In this document: positions 14,601-24,430 of the stretch, piece after piece
Layout of the letters: each line of letters opens with the position of its first letter
Position numbering within the stretch: the first letter of the stretch is position 1
From: Strigamia acuminata
Taxonomy: Eukaryota > Arthropoda > Chilopoda > Geophilomorpha > Linotaeniidae
Reading direction: 5' to 3'
NCBI GenBank assembly: GCA_949358305.1
Contig: OX442314.1
Span: 19,709,060 to 19,773,059 of the forward strand
DNA length: 64,000 bases
Notes under the pieces: generated by a model
Database searches by the model: none
What the model was told of the DNA's origin: nothing
Seen by the model: the letters and a program-made list of their open reading frames with translations, nothing else
Made by a program: the position numbers and the translations under genes

Positions 14601-16555
14601 AAAAGCGGCGGCAGCTGCTGCTGCTGCGGCTGCAGCGGTATAAGAGAGCTCGGAAAGAGTGAATGAATGAATGAATGAATGAATGAATTGTTTAAATTGC
14701 AGAAAAACGCGTCCAGTGAGATGAAACATCCGTCTGGGGAAAAGAACCTGGATTCAAATCAACATCCAGGCTCGACCTATGATCGGTACACACCTCGCGG
14801 CTACCCCGACACGCCAGCGTTGCGTCAGTTAAGCGAGTACGCGAGACCGCACACTGCCTTCTCGCCAAATGTGCCCCGGTCTGCACTTGGAGGTCTATCT
14901 CTTCCTCCGCACGGACTCGACCCCATGCTACAATATCAGCTTACGTCAGGCCTTTATAACCGAGAAAGGTAAGCGGGCGTTGCGTTTAGTTTTGTTTTGT
15001 ATTATTTTGTTTTTGCGTTGGTCTTGTGCCTTGAAATGTAAATTGTTTTCCAGGCTCGAAATGGAATTGGAACGTGAAAAACGCGAACAGGAAATGCGAG
15101 AACGCGAACTCCGGGAGCGCGCACTGCACGACAAACTGAAGGAAATGGAGATGAAGGGGCGCGGCCTGGAGGCGGCTGGCTGGCTCGACTTGCCGCGTCG
15201 CTACGGGCTGGGTCCGGCAGGTCCTGGGCTGCCGTTTCTGTACGCGGGGCCAGCCGGGGGCGGGCTGCTGGAGCGGGAGCGGCTGGGCTTGGCGCCCCAC
15301 GCCGCCGATAGCCCCTACTCTTCATCAGTGGAGAGGCTGTCGGCGGAGAGGCTGCATGCTGAGCGTATGGCGCTCGCAACGGATCCGATGCTGCGCTTGC
15401 AGATGGCCGGCATCACACCTGAGCTGCATACGCACACCCACGCGCATACACATGCCCACGCCCACACCCACTTACATCTGCACCCCGGTGGCCACGAGTA
15501 CGCTCCCGGCCTGGCCCCTCACCCAGCCCATCTGGCGTCCGGCGATGCCTCGCATCCGTCGGCGGCACATCAGGCAGCTGCCGCCGCCGCCGCCGCTGCC
15601 GCTGGGTCTCACCCTTTCCCGCCGGGGGCTTTTCCCAGGCCGGGAATGTTGCCAAGAGATGCTGGTCTCATACATCCGGCCTTACTTGGTCGTCCTTATG
15701 ATGAGCCACTTGCTCATCAGGTAAGTGATTTGTGGTTCAACGCACTGCCAAGGTTAAACGTTTGCTTGCTATGTGAGTGTTTCTTATTACATTTGTCGGT
15801 GTGCAAACATTTAAAATTACGTGGAGAAAGAAAGAGAGAAAGATACAGTAGATCAATAACGAGTGAACATTGGAAAACTACCGAATGAAATATTACATCT
15901 TGAGTGTTTTAAGAGGACTAAAAACGCTGCACTAACTCATCGTTTGTTGCCTTATCACTATTGAAATCATTTCAGCATGCAAGTATGTCAAACGCTCCTA
16001 TGAATTGAAATTGAAATTGGAACCATTATTATTATTTTATTTATCTCTGTCTCTATATTTTGTAGAGCGTTTGACATCCTTAACATCTGCACATAACATA
16101 CTGAAATTCATTTGCAATTGGGTGAAATGCAGCTTAGAGTTGTTGCTGTGCTTTTAAACTCTTAAAAACGTCACGTGGTAATATTTTACACAGTGGTTAG
16201 ATGTACGGTTGTTACCCAGTTAGCATGAGGAGTTGTAGGCGGACGTGGCACTAATTTGTCATTCATTTTTATAATCAGCTTGCTGCTCATGAACAGTTAC
16301 AGCGGCAGTTGTTAATGGAAAGAGAACGGTTTCCTCATCCTGGTGCTCAATTGCATCCGACATTAATGGCGCAACATGAAGAATATCTCAGGTACTTGTG
16401 AGTATATTTAAGGATTACTTTTATTACGTTACAGTACGCTTTTTTTTATCAGACAACAACAGCAGCGAGAGCGGGAGATGAAGATCCGGACGTTGGAAGA
16501 GGCCGCACGAGGTGGCCGGGCTTTTGACCATCTGTCATCAATGGACAAGCGCTGA
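8647..16555 (+). CDS. Gug: Atrophin / RERE-like transcriptional co-repressor (3' part, 11 exons)
   Basis: Atrophins are nuclear co-repressors that recruit histone deacetylases. Exons: 8647-8791, 11798-11893, 11963-12165, 12232-12411, 12443-12553, 12616-14393, 14457-14637, 14703-14968, 15054-15720, 16279-16391, 16453-16555. All phases agree and give 1,280 codons plus TGA. The first exon encodes the SANT-proximal segment with FYYLWKKTP. The next two form a GATA-type zinc finger, CxxC-x18-CxxC (CRHC...CTEC), followed by MFKPV and KHSMRTRRS, as in RERE. Exon 6 is Pro/Ser/His-rich and low complexity. Exon 7 carries [13 protein letters not shown] and [15 protein letters not shown], an Atrophin hallmark, then poly-Ala. 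Later exons hold a charged coiled-coil region ([19 protein letters not shown]), His-rich and Ala-rich tracts, and the C-terminal [11 protein letters not shown]. The 5' part, including ELM2, is outside the window. The symbol is inferred from the Drosophila orthologue. Confidence 0.93.
8792..11797 (+). other. Atrophin intron (3.0 kb)
   Basis: This intron separates the SANT-proximal exon from the exon encoding the first zinc-finger cysteines. The split codon (T plus TG) joins in phase to give DYLDLSSASE, as expected for RERE-like proteins. It contains a small inverted-repeat element starting 20 bp after the donor (see 8812-8995) and is otherwise AT-rich with T-tracts. I see no other exon or RNA gene in it. 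Confidence 0.75.
8812..8995. mobile_element. MITE-like element with 23-bp terminal inverted repeats
   Basis: The left end (8812-8834) begins taccgtattttatcgattaa. The right end (8973-8995), reverse-complemented, begins taccttattttaccgattaa. The two 23-mers match at 21 positions. The 184-bp element has no coding capacity. If the outermost TA at each end is the target duplication, the element would be of Tc1/mariner type. That assignment is inference, because TA is too short to prove insertion. Confidence 0.6.
12721..12810 (+). repeat. Three tandem 10-codon repeats in Atrophin exon 6
   Basis: Three consecutive decapeptides of the form S-(V/A)-(N/H)-SAPSSP-x are encoded by near-identical 30-bp units. 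They fall in the disordered Ser/Pro-rich part of the protein. Confidence 0.8.
13936..14010 (+). repeat. CACCAG/TCC minisatellite encoding a His-Gln-Ser tract
   Basis: Imperfect 6- and 9-bp units (CACCAG with or without TCC/TCT/TCG) encode alternating HQ and SHQ residues in Atrophin exon 6. Tracts like this vary in length between alleles, and Atrophin proteins are known for unstable Gln tracts. Confidence 0.75.
14664..14690 (+). repeat. (GAAT)n microsatellite in a short Atrophin intron
   Basis: A run of GAAT/ATGA units sits in the 65-bp intron between the exons ending at 14637 and starting at 14703, close to the acceptor. Length change here would alter a very small intron. Confidence 0.8.
15425..15480 (+). 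repeat. CA-rich repeat encoding a His-rich tract in Atrophin
   Basis: CACACC/CATGCC-type units encode alternating His-Thr, His-Ala and His-Leu pairs in exon 9. A GCC-rich run encoding about ten alanines follows near 15580-15600. Confidence 0.8.
15721..16278 (+). other. Atrophin intron (558 bp)
   Basis: It has a GTAAGT donor directly after the codon for the Gln of AHQ and a TAATCAG acceptor. I see no separate feature in it. Confidence 0.8.
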
Positions 16556-18040
16556 TGAGACTTTGAATAGCAGATGGTATTATTTTGTCAAAGGATGTGC
16601 AAATGAAGTGTTTAGTTTATGATTGGTCGGCTAACACTGCAAATCCTGAAACACAAGTAAAATTCTTGAGCCAAGACAATGAGTGGATCTCAAGCTGAAC
16701 TTGTGTGTGTGTGAGAGAGAAACTCGAAAGTTGAGGAGGGGAATCCCAGTCTGAAATCCCTACACACTTGATATTTGTAATCAAGAAATTTTATTCTTAA
16801 TTTTATAATAGGTGGTTTATTTTCTTCAGGTGAATTTTTTTAATGAGTTTTTTTTGTTGTTTTTAATATTCAGGTAATTTGTCTTGCACAAGTTTGTTTG
16901 TTTTTTTAAGAAAATTTATTTGTATTTTGTTGTAGACTTTTATTTAAAATGATCGGTATATTTTTTCATTACTAATTTAATAATTTAAGAAATTGACATG
17001 ACTTTTTAAATGTAAAAAAAAAAATGAAAATTCATGAGAATATTTTGCAAATTACTGCGAAATACTTGAACGGGTTATTTAAGCATTTTCGTAAAGAAAA
17101 GTCCCGCTTTTAATATTTAAGGAAGAATATTTTGAGCTTTGAAGCATATCACTATTTTTTTTAACCACTGCCAACAAATTTTTAATTACGTCATTTATTT
17201 CCACACGTTTCGTTTACACGCATTCATCGATGCTGTATATAGTGTATTCTATCGTGGGGGGTAACGGTATCAAAAGCGGGTTCTATTTCAAACAGAAGTA
17301 ACAAATAAAAAAGAAAAAAAATAGTTAACAAGTTCCTAGCTACTGTGTTTCACCTTCAATTTAACTCTAGATTTAATTTTTAATTTTCGAAAAAAGAATA
17401 AAAAGGAAAAGAAAAATCAAAGTGAAAGAACAAGACTAAATTTTCATGGAACTTTTTTCAAATGTGTATGTGTTTGTACAAATGACAAGAAATTTTCCAC
17501 AATGTACAAAATTTTAAATTTAAACAACTGCCTTATTAACACGACAACATAGAAGCTAAAAATCTGTTAGACATTTGTCATACGGGAAGAAAATACAAAA
17601 AAAACTATCTAAATGTACGTCTGCTTTTTAGTGTTTTTATCCATGCTAAAAACATATGCTAAAATAGAAAAAGAAAAAGCTAAGGAAAAAGAAAAAGAAA
17701 AAAGTTTACATTATAAAAATGAGAAAATATTTTTCATTTAAAGCATGGTTGCATAAAAAGTGTCTCTATAGAAGAAAAAAAAAATGAGTGTTCTTAATAA
17801 GTAGTTGCCTTAAGATTTTATTTTGTTTTATTGATTTATTTAATTTTAATTTTAATTTTGATTTTATTTTTTTCTTTTAATTTGGTTCCATTTTTATCTT
17901 TAGGATTCTGTATTTGTATATAGGGAGTTTTCTATAAAAGCTGAGTACTGGTAATAACCCACAAGAAAAATAACAAAATTTTGTGTCTGATTATATGAAA
18001 AATTACATTATTTGTGAATAAAGTATAGGTTTGAAACCAA
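16556..18040 (+). other. Atrophin 3' untranslated region
   Basis: AT-rich sequence follows the TGA at 16553-16555. AATAAA hexamers occur near 17303 and 17396 and at 18017-18022. The last lies just before sequence that looks intergenic, so a 3'UTR of up to about 1.5 kb is inferred. Alternative, shorter 3' ends are possible. From 18041 to 18577 I see only AT-rich intergenic DNA. Confidence 0.5.
18017..18022 (+). terminator. Polyadenylation signal, probably distal signal of Atrophin
   Basis: An AATAAA hexamer followed after about 40 bp by T-rich sequence. Assignment to Atrophin is by position only. Confidence 0.45.
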
Positions 18041-18577
18041 AAAAGTACAAAGAATAATATGATTTATTTTTTTATTTTTTATTTTCAGCTTTAAACTTGC
18101 AAAATTCTCACTATAAATTCATAAACAATCACTTTTACAGACACGGGACTCTATACACGACTTGAAATTGCTTTGAGTTGGGTCAAGAGAGCCAAGTGGT
18201 AACATAATAGGAATCTAAACAAAAAATAATTGTCGGCTCGAAAAATGTACAAAATTTCTTGCTTATTGCATTGTTATTTTTGTAGTATTGTTTTATTAAA
18301 ATAATGTGTATGTACTATACAATTATTCTTAAGTGTTTTAGTGTTAAAGGATGGAGTTGTGTAATACAAATAACAAAACATACAAATCTGGTTTGGTTTG
18401 ATTTCATTTTAATTAGACAAAATTTCAGATCAATGTATGGGGATATGGTGCTGTTGTAATTTCAAATCTACTCGGTTTGCATCTAACCATATAACCAACT
18501 AATAATTATTATTATTAGTTTTAATGAATTTTATAATTTCACATATTTTTGCATTCAGGCGAAACTCGGCGATATAC

Positions 18578-18700
18578 ATGAACCGTTTGCTTTATGTAAA
18601 CACACCGACTAAGAGATTTCATTCGAACTATTTACATGTTTGTAAAATTGATTTTCTAGATGATGATTCTGCAGATTGCGGAAACCGGAAAACAAATTGA
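18578..18700 (+). other. Upstream open reading frame overlapping the start of the 279-residue protein
   Basis: A 40-codon frame opens at 18578 and ends at a TGA (18698-18700) beyond the ATG at 18660, in a different frame. If transcription starts upstream of 18578, this frame could lower translation from 18660. If 18660 follows a splice acceptor, it is intronic and meaningless. Confidence 0.25.
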
Positions 18701-19758
18701 AATTAAGGTTCCTGTTATACTCGACCGCAAGCAGGAAAGGGAGTATTGGTTGCTAAGAAAAGCGTTAAAAAAGGAAGATTCCACTGTTTTTATTCGCAGT
18801 ATTAGTGTTAAAGTAGTTTATCTTGCGCTCAAGGTATTTTCTTTATTTATACGGGCATTTCGCATTTCTTATTATAATTATAATTCAGAGTTATCTGGAA
18901 GAACTACCAACTCCAATGCTGGTCCATAAGATAACCGATACTCCCTGGTGGATCGGACTAGCCGATGATCTGGTTCTTACATTTGTTTTCCGCTCCGCTC
19001 ACACACCTTCTGTAATGAGAACTTTATACGCTGAAAAAATTAAACGGTAAACGAGTCGATGATTTCTCAAACGTGCTTTGGTGTAGTATATATACGCTAC
19101 ACGTCTTATAACTTTTTATAGACGATTGAGAGCACTGGAATCTGCTAAATTTGTTTTAGCTATGTGTGTGATAAGTATGTTGCGATCGATTACGTGGAAT
19201 CAAAAATATCGACGCTTTAAGAGCGACCTTTTAACATCCCTCATTGACGATCTGAGAGACGCATTTCTTATAGTACCTAAAAATATATTTCTACCAGTAA
19301 GTTAAATCTACTAAGAGTTTATAAGTTTACTTTAGAAATTATGTATTAGGAATTAGATACTGTGATTGTAATTATCACGTTCATGGTTCAAAATGCCAAT
19401 ATGATTTTTGGTGCTGAAGTAGACACGTGTGTTTTGGGCGTTAATCGACCATTGTCGTCGGGCGTGGTTGATAGAACGCGCGTAAGCCCTGAACAATTAT
19501 CCGCGATAAAGATAGTGAGGACAGACAGCATTCTGGATAAAACGAGTACTCCACCAAGTACTCCAAGAGAAGGACCACCACCTATTGTAAGAACGCAAAG
19601 TACGCCACTGTTCCCTGTAAGCATTTCGATAATAAGCTCTCATAATGAAATATATTTATATTTATAATAAGTTACTATTTGCAACATTTCAGACCTTAAT
19701 TCAGCGTCCAGAGGCTTCACTGACATTAAATTCGAAATATCAATCCAAGCAAAATTAA
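18660..19758 (+). CDS. Unrecognised 279-residue protein, five exons
   Basis: Exons 18660-18833, 18889-19046, 19122-19296, 19350-19616 and 19693-19758 join through consensus GT-AG introns of 53-76 bp with consistent phases, giving 279 codons plus TAA. That consistency is the main evidence that the gene is real. I do not recognise the family. Residues 1-60 are charged (KKEDSTVFIRSIS), with no signal peptide. Residues 60-190 look helical and contain TPWWIGLADDLVLTF and ITWNQKYRRFKSDLL. Hydrophobic stretches such as FVLAMCVISML and TVIVIITFMV are too short or mixed to call membrane spans. The tail is Ser/Thr/Pro-rich (STPPSTPREGPPP) and probably disordered. The segment SYLEELPTPML is faintly RhoGAP-like, but no arginine finger is visible. 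The start is uncertain: a ttttctag acceptor-like sequence abuts the ATG, so an upstream exon is possible. Confidence 0.75.
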
Positions 19759-19964
19759 AGGTAAATTTCATACTTGCACAATAAATTTATTCGCGCCCCC
19801 AATTGCCCGACATGACACACATTTAAGTGTACTCGTTCTTGAGAATTCACTTGAATCATATCAGCTCCTTTTGGTTCCAGCAAAAACCATCCAAATTTTA
19901 AGGTTTGTGCCTTTTTCTTTCAATAACACCGGATAATGTTTTCGCAAATTTTTTTTTTTTTTAG

Positions 19965-20222
19965 ATGTCGCCTATGTTTCCATTGATGCTTTTCATAACT
20001 TTACAATTGCCATATGAGGTGGTAGGAGAGACGCCAGTGCCGCTCAGTTGTTCTTTGTGTGATGGCTCACCTGATTTGGTTGTTGAATGCTGCACTGCTA
20101 GTTTGACGTGTTGCCATCAAGCTGGGGACATTTGTCTTACTGATTGTGAATTTATTAACAATTCAACGACTGAGTTTTGCTGCTCTCTACATAAGAAATG
20201 CTGTCCGTCAAAATATGTGTAA
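19965..20222 (+). CDS. Secreted 12-cysteine protein, family member 1 (85 aa)
   Basis: This frame starts at an ATG directly after a strong poly-T/AG acceptor, so a non-coding first exon (perhaps ending near 19900, AAG before gtttgt) is likely. Residues 1-21 form a signal peptide (MFPLMLFITLQLPY), with likely cleavage before ETPVP. The mature part carries twelve cysteines spaced C-x2-C-x9-CC-x5-CC-x6-C-x3-C-x10-CC-x5-CC. An NNST sequon allows N-glycosylation. The spacing is almost identical in the next two genes, showing a tandem paralogous family. The CC-x5-CC-x6-C pieces resemble granulin beta-hairpins, but the protein is too short for a full granulin. An AATAAA lies at 20286-20291. Function is unknown: an extracellular disulfide-rich peptide is all that can be said. 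Confidence 0.8.
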   Translation: MSPMFPLMLFITLQLPYEVVGETPVPLSCSLCDGSPDLVVECCTASLTCCHQAGDICLTDCEFINNSTTEFCCSLHKKCCPSKYV

Positions 20223-20701
20223 AGGTTCGATGTTCACTATCTTTTGTACGTGATTATGGTGTATGTGTGCATTTTCTCAATTTTTAATAAATCGGTAGTG
20301 ATATGTAGATTCGAATTACATTTATGAAGATACTTGGCAGAACTGAGGTTTATTTGTTAGATTGAGAAGCTTGAATTGAATCAGTGGCGAATTCCTACAA
20401 AGTATAAATTGTGTTTATAGTTTATTGTGTATTCAGTAAAATTTTAGACAAAATAGTTAATTGGGTCGCACTTGAGGAATGAAAAGGCTTTTATTATTCT
20501 GATGAAGTTTATTGATGACACTCTTAACCATATGTACATATGCTTGCTTCAATCAAATGACGTGCATTAACAGGTGTATACTAAACACAATGACAAGCCT
20601 CTTTTGTGTAGCTCTTTTTCCTTGAAGTTGTTTGCTCATTGCTTATTCAGTTGATTATGCGACACTCGCTTCAGTTACTTTCCCATCGTTTGCATCAAAA
20701 T

Positions 20702-21025
20702 ATGGCAGGTTTGTTTTATTATTTACAATTTAAATATATTTTATTCACATTTTATGAAAAATTCTTTACTTTTTTTCATTTAAACTCAGGTTTGAAGCTT
20801 ACAGTTATGTTATTGATGATCGTTTTGATGGTATCTGCGATTTCAGCAGCAAAAGATGACAATCCATTGTGTGATTCATGTTCAAGCTCTCCTAACCTGA
20901 TGATTTCTTGTTGCAACGAGTACTCTAAATGTTGTGTGAAAGCTCAACAATTTTGTGAAAGTTGTAATAATAATTCAGTTTTGAAAAAATTCTGTTGTAG
21001 TCGGAAACAATTATGTTGCGATTAA
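20702..21025 (+). CDS. Secreted 12-cysteine protein, family member 2 (80 aa)
   Basis: Exon 1 (20702-20708) encodes Met-Ala plus one base. An 81-bp phase-1 intron (20709-20789) follows, then exon 2 (20790-21025). The spliced product has a clean signal peptide (LKLTVMLLMIVLMVSAISA) and a mature domain with cysteine spacing C-x2-C-x9-CC-x5-CC-x6-C-x2-C-x9-CC-x5-CC, ending one residue after the last Cys. The intron is a multiple of three without stops, so unspliced RNA also stays open but would lose the signal peptide from the N-terminus. An NNNS sequon is present. The stop overlaps the polyadenylation hexamer (21025-21030), so the 3'UTR is very short. It is paralogous to the neighbours by spacing. 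Confidence 0.8.
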   Translation: MAGLFYYLQFKYILFTFYEKFFTFFHLNSGLKLTVMLLMIVLMVSAISAAKDDNPLCDSCSSSPNLMISCCNEYSKCCVKAQQFCESCNNNSVLKKFCCSRKQLCCD

Positions 21026-21823
21026 ATAAAGAAAACTGTTGGTGGAATTATCGTCGTATTTTTTGTTACGGTATTTTGAATAGTGGATGGACATCGCGTG
21101 ATTAGCGGAGAACCACACTAAAATAACAAAAGACGCACTGTATTAAGTTTGATTAACCTTTATTCTGAGAATCTATGAGTCGGTGAATCTCTACTCCGTA
21201 GTTCAGTTCCCAATGCTTGGGTTGCTGCAAAGCCTATCTGGATCGCTCAGGATTCGGAGGTTGTCGGAACCATCATCACTCAATTTAGGAACATGGCCAC
21301 AACCATGGTCTACTTTAATTATTATTATTATTATCATTAATGCGTTTTAATGCGAGACTGCGATGTAGATGAATCGTTAGCTTTAGGTAAATGGTTATTA
21401 CTTTCTACCTACGAATTGAAAATTCAACATTTTCTTTTTATTTTGTTCAGATTTGGGTCGTCACTCTCTTTATTTCCTCTTCAGTATGCCTTGTGGCTAA
21501 ATCACGTGATATAGTTTTAATTTAATTGGAATGAAGTGCCTTTTCTCTCATTTATTGTGTGGATCATCTAATTTAAGTATCTAATATATTTGTTTTCAAA
21601 TTATTAGCAAAGGTAAGTTTATTTCAGTAAGATAACTATTAGTTTTCGTACTTCTCGTTAAATAGGTCAATGTTTGAATGAATTTTTAAGGCCATTTCCT
21701 TTATCGTCTACATTTGGACCTATATTCTTGTCACTGCATTTATGGCATTTTAATTTCTATTTTAATTAACAGGTTTCTCCCCTTCTGTCTTTACTCAACT
21801 ACAGCTCACCAAAAAATATAATC
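21026..21823. other. Spacer between cysteine-rich genes 2 and 3
   Basis: Mostly AT-rich. The stretch about 21130-21310 has higher GC and an LTR-like look (an AACCTTTATTCTGAGAATC tract), but no partner copy is present in this window, so I do not call an element. The 3' part probably holds the promoter and 5'UTR of member 3. The similar gap 20223-20701 is the 3'UTR of member 1 plus the promoter of member 2. Confidence 0.5.
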
Positions 21824-22117
21824 ATGGCTAGACGGATTGTTTTTTTACTTTGCTTCCAATTGTGTGTGAGCTTCAGCTCTGCAGATGATATCAAAACTGA
21901 AACTTCAACCTCCAATTTAATCCGCATATTATCCGACATTCCCGTGACGTGCTACAGATGTTCTGGACCAGCGGACGCGTTGTTTCCTTGTTGCAAAAAA
22001 CATAACATTTGTTGTAAAGATATGATACATTTTTGTCCCGTTGATAATTGTAAAGAAGATCCTGAACTAGTTAAATTTTGTTGTAATAAACTGAACAAAT
22101 GTTGTAAGAACAAGTAA
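21824..22117 (+). CDS. Secreted 12-cysteine protein, family member 3 (97 aa)
   Basis: A signal peptide (RIVFLLCFQLCVSFSSA) is followed by a roughly 25-residue Ser/Thr/Ile-rich linker that members 1 and 2 lack, then the shared domain: C-x2-C-x9-CC-x5-CC-x6-C-x4-C-x9-CC-x5-CC. This copy is lysine-rich, especially at the end, whereas member 1 is more acidic, so the paralogues differ in charge while keeping the cysteine frame. The 5'UTR may be spliced (tttaacag near 21770). A possible donor (cag before gtgagt) follows the stop, so a 3'UTR intron is possible. An AATAAA lies near 22213-22218. Confidence 0.8.
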   Translation: MARRIVFLLCFQLCVSFSSADDIKTETSTSNLIRILSDIPVTCYRCSGPADALFPCCKKHNICCKDMIHFCPVDNCKEDPELVKFCCNKLNKCCKNK

Positions 22118-23629
22118 TAAGACATGTACAATTTTACAGGTGAGTTTTATTTTTTGGCTTCTTAATTACATGGCACTATTTTTCTATTATTAACAGTTTT
22201 TACAATTTTTATAATAAATAGGGTAGGTGTTTTGATTCGCAGAATTTGATAGTACACTATTTTCTTATTCCACTGGTGCTGATTACGAGTGAAATCGACA
22301 CGGAAAAGTTGTTAAAATAAATAAATAACGTAATTAATATCTCTTTTAAGGTTGCTTTTAATAAGAAGTCTCATTGACCCTCATATTCTGGTGTATTTAC
22401 AGCGAGGTCATATTTTTTTTATAATTACTGTTTTGACACACCTGAGCAGTTGAAATTACTATAACTTTAAGTGGTCATTGACTTTTTTTGAGGGTTAACG
22501 AGAATACTAAAAAAAATCAGGTGACAAGTTTTCACTATCAAAAGCCTGCTAATTGAATTGCAAATCTTCAATCAGCCCAGTTTTTTCTGAATTAATTTTG
22601 CAAGCTGAAGAATGCTGAAATTGTGAGTTAATTTTTTTGATGTGTTTATTGCATTGGACTAATAACTCAAGTTCTAACTTACACAATACTGTAATGATTG
22701 GTGTGTATTTATAGACTTTAATACCGTCAAAGTGTTGGACTCAAATTTTAAAATAACACCTTTTGAGAATCTAGTTTTTTAAGGCTATTTATTCAGGACA
22801 ACCTTGCATATTGAATATCTCTTTTTTATAGAAACAAAAAGTCAAGTTTTTCACGTGAATTGAGTGTTAAAATTTCTATTTAAAAAAACAAAAACCAAAA
22901 AACACTAATATTGATCAATTATAAATATCGAATTCTTATCAAAATAAATACAAGCTTTATTTATTTATTTATTTATAATAAAAGCTTTAAATGTAAAGTT
23001 TTCAAATGTAATCGAACTATATTGGCTGTATTACGACCAACTTTTGTTTTCATATTTCCATTATCTTTGTAACTCGATCTGGTCCAACAAGTTTTTTCCC
23101 TTCCTACCTATTATTCATAAGGATAGCTTACCTACTTTCAATTCTCTTTACCTTCACGTTACAAGAATAATTAATACATTAAATCGTCTTTTCACCCTTA
23201 ATACACTCTACATGCAAATTAAATTTGCCGATATTTATTAATTAATGAAAAACTTTGGACAAATCTGGCATCTTTGATTTAAAACTATGTGAAGGATTTT
23301 GATATCGGCACATTTAGAGCGAGGTTAATATTCGAACGGTGGCACAAAGCAGTTCAATTATCCCACTTAATGGTTTCCAGCTTTTAAAATATTTTTCAAA
23401 TTTTAAGTGAGATATCTTTTACTTTACAATTGCGTGATTAGGGTCAAGGAAAGCAGTGAAACTTTTTTCTCTCGGAAGAATGCATTATGTGGGTGGTTAA
23501 AAACATGGAGAAACTAGAATGATGCACGAGCCAAACGCATTCCTGGGGTCACAAAAGATATGGTAGGTGGAAGGTCAGTTGTAAAGTCGCACTCTGATTG
23601 GTTTAAATGTGATTTGTACGTCAGTTGCA
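22118..23629. other. Intergenic DNA between the cysteine-rich array and the next gene
   Basis: AT-rich sequence with a TTTA microsatellite at about 22960-22980. I searched it for further CC-x5-CC motifs and saw none. A 65-codon frame near 23044 has no supporting feature. Confidence 0.6.
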
Positions 23630-23749
23630 CTATAAAACTAATGCCCGACTTTCACAGGGGCATGCTTACTTGAGGACTACTTAGAGCCTACATACGTGCA
23701 TCATTTTAAAGGGTTTAAGCATACGTACATACCATACACATAATAAGGT
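23594..23749 (+). promoter_or_regulatory. TATA promoter and non-coding first exon of the secreted charged protein
   Basis: TATAAAA lies at 23631-23637, with an inverted CCAAT box (gattggttt) about 35 bp upstream and an initiator-like TCACAG about 20 bp downstream. A consensus donor (aataag before gtaagaag) at 23749/23750 ends the presumed 5'UTR exon. The matching acceptor ctcttttcag ends at 24412, making a 663-bp 5'UTR intron. A strong TATA box is typical of tissue- or stage-restricted genes such as structural extracellular proteins. Confidence 0.6.
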
Positions 23750-24430
23750 AAGAAGTTTTTTTTTGAATTGATATATTAACAATGATCTACCGCAACCAAA
23801 TTTAGATTTCATTGGGTTTTATTTTGACACCAATTTTTCCTTTATTTTGGTTTATGTCAGTCTTTAAAATTACATAAAGGCTTGATACAAATACCAAATG
23901 TATTGTGGTCTGAGTAATTGAACAAACAAACAAACAATAGTAGTATAAAATATAATTTACTCATTTTTCTTTCCGATAAAATTTATTGGAAAGATGCGCA
24001 TCATTGCATTGCAGAAAAGCTTCACTGCAGGCGGGCAATTTCTCAAATGAGGTTAATGAACTGCAGTTGAGAAATGCATTCATTTGGAAGGAAAACTAAA
24101 TCAACACAAATAAAATTCTGTTAAATTCGAACAACTTTAACATTAATTAATGATATTGATGCCTGTTGTCCTTCAACTACATTACACAGATTACGAAGAG
24201 AGAAATTTGTGCGAGTGGGTAAACCTGTCTCTTGCCCTGTTCGATTGCAAAAACCGGTTTTTGCTTTTTTCATTTCTTTTTTTTGGGTGACAACAAGTTT
24301 GTGGAATGTAGGTCGTAGAGAAATTTCTTTATTATGTCTTTTTTTATTATACATATTTGTCATATTAAAGAAAACAATTTTATATTGAGCATTTTTTCTT
24401 ATCTCTTTTCAGGTGTTGTTAAAGTGTCAA

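Noticed and set aside
21130-21310. LTR-like segment between cysteine-rich genes 2 and 3
   Set aside because: No second copy, TSD or defined ends in the window, so a solo LTR cannot be supported.
24121-24363. 80-codon minus-strand frame inside the 5'UTR intron of the charged secreted protein
   Set aside because: No signal, domain or splice evidence; it lies within an intron on the opposite strand.
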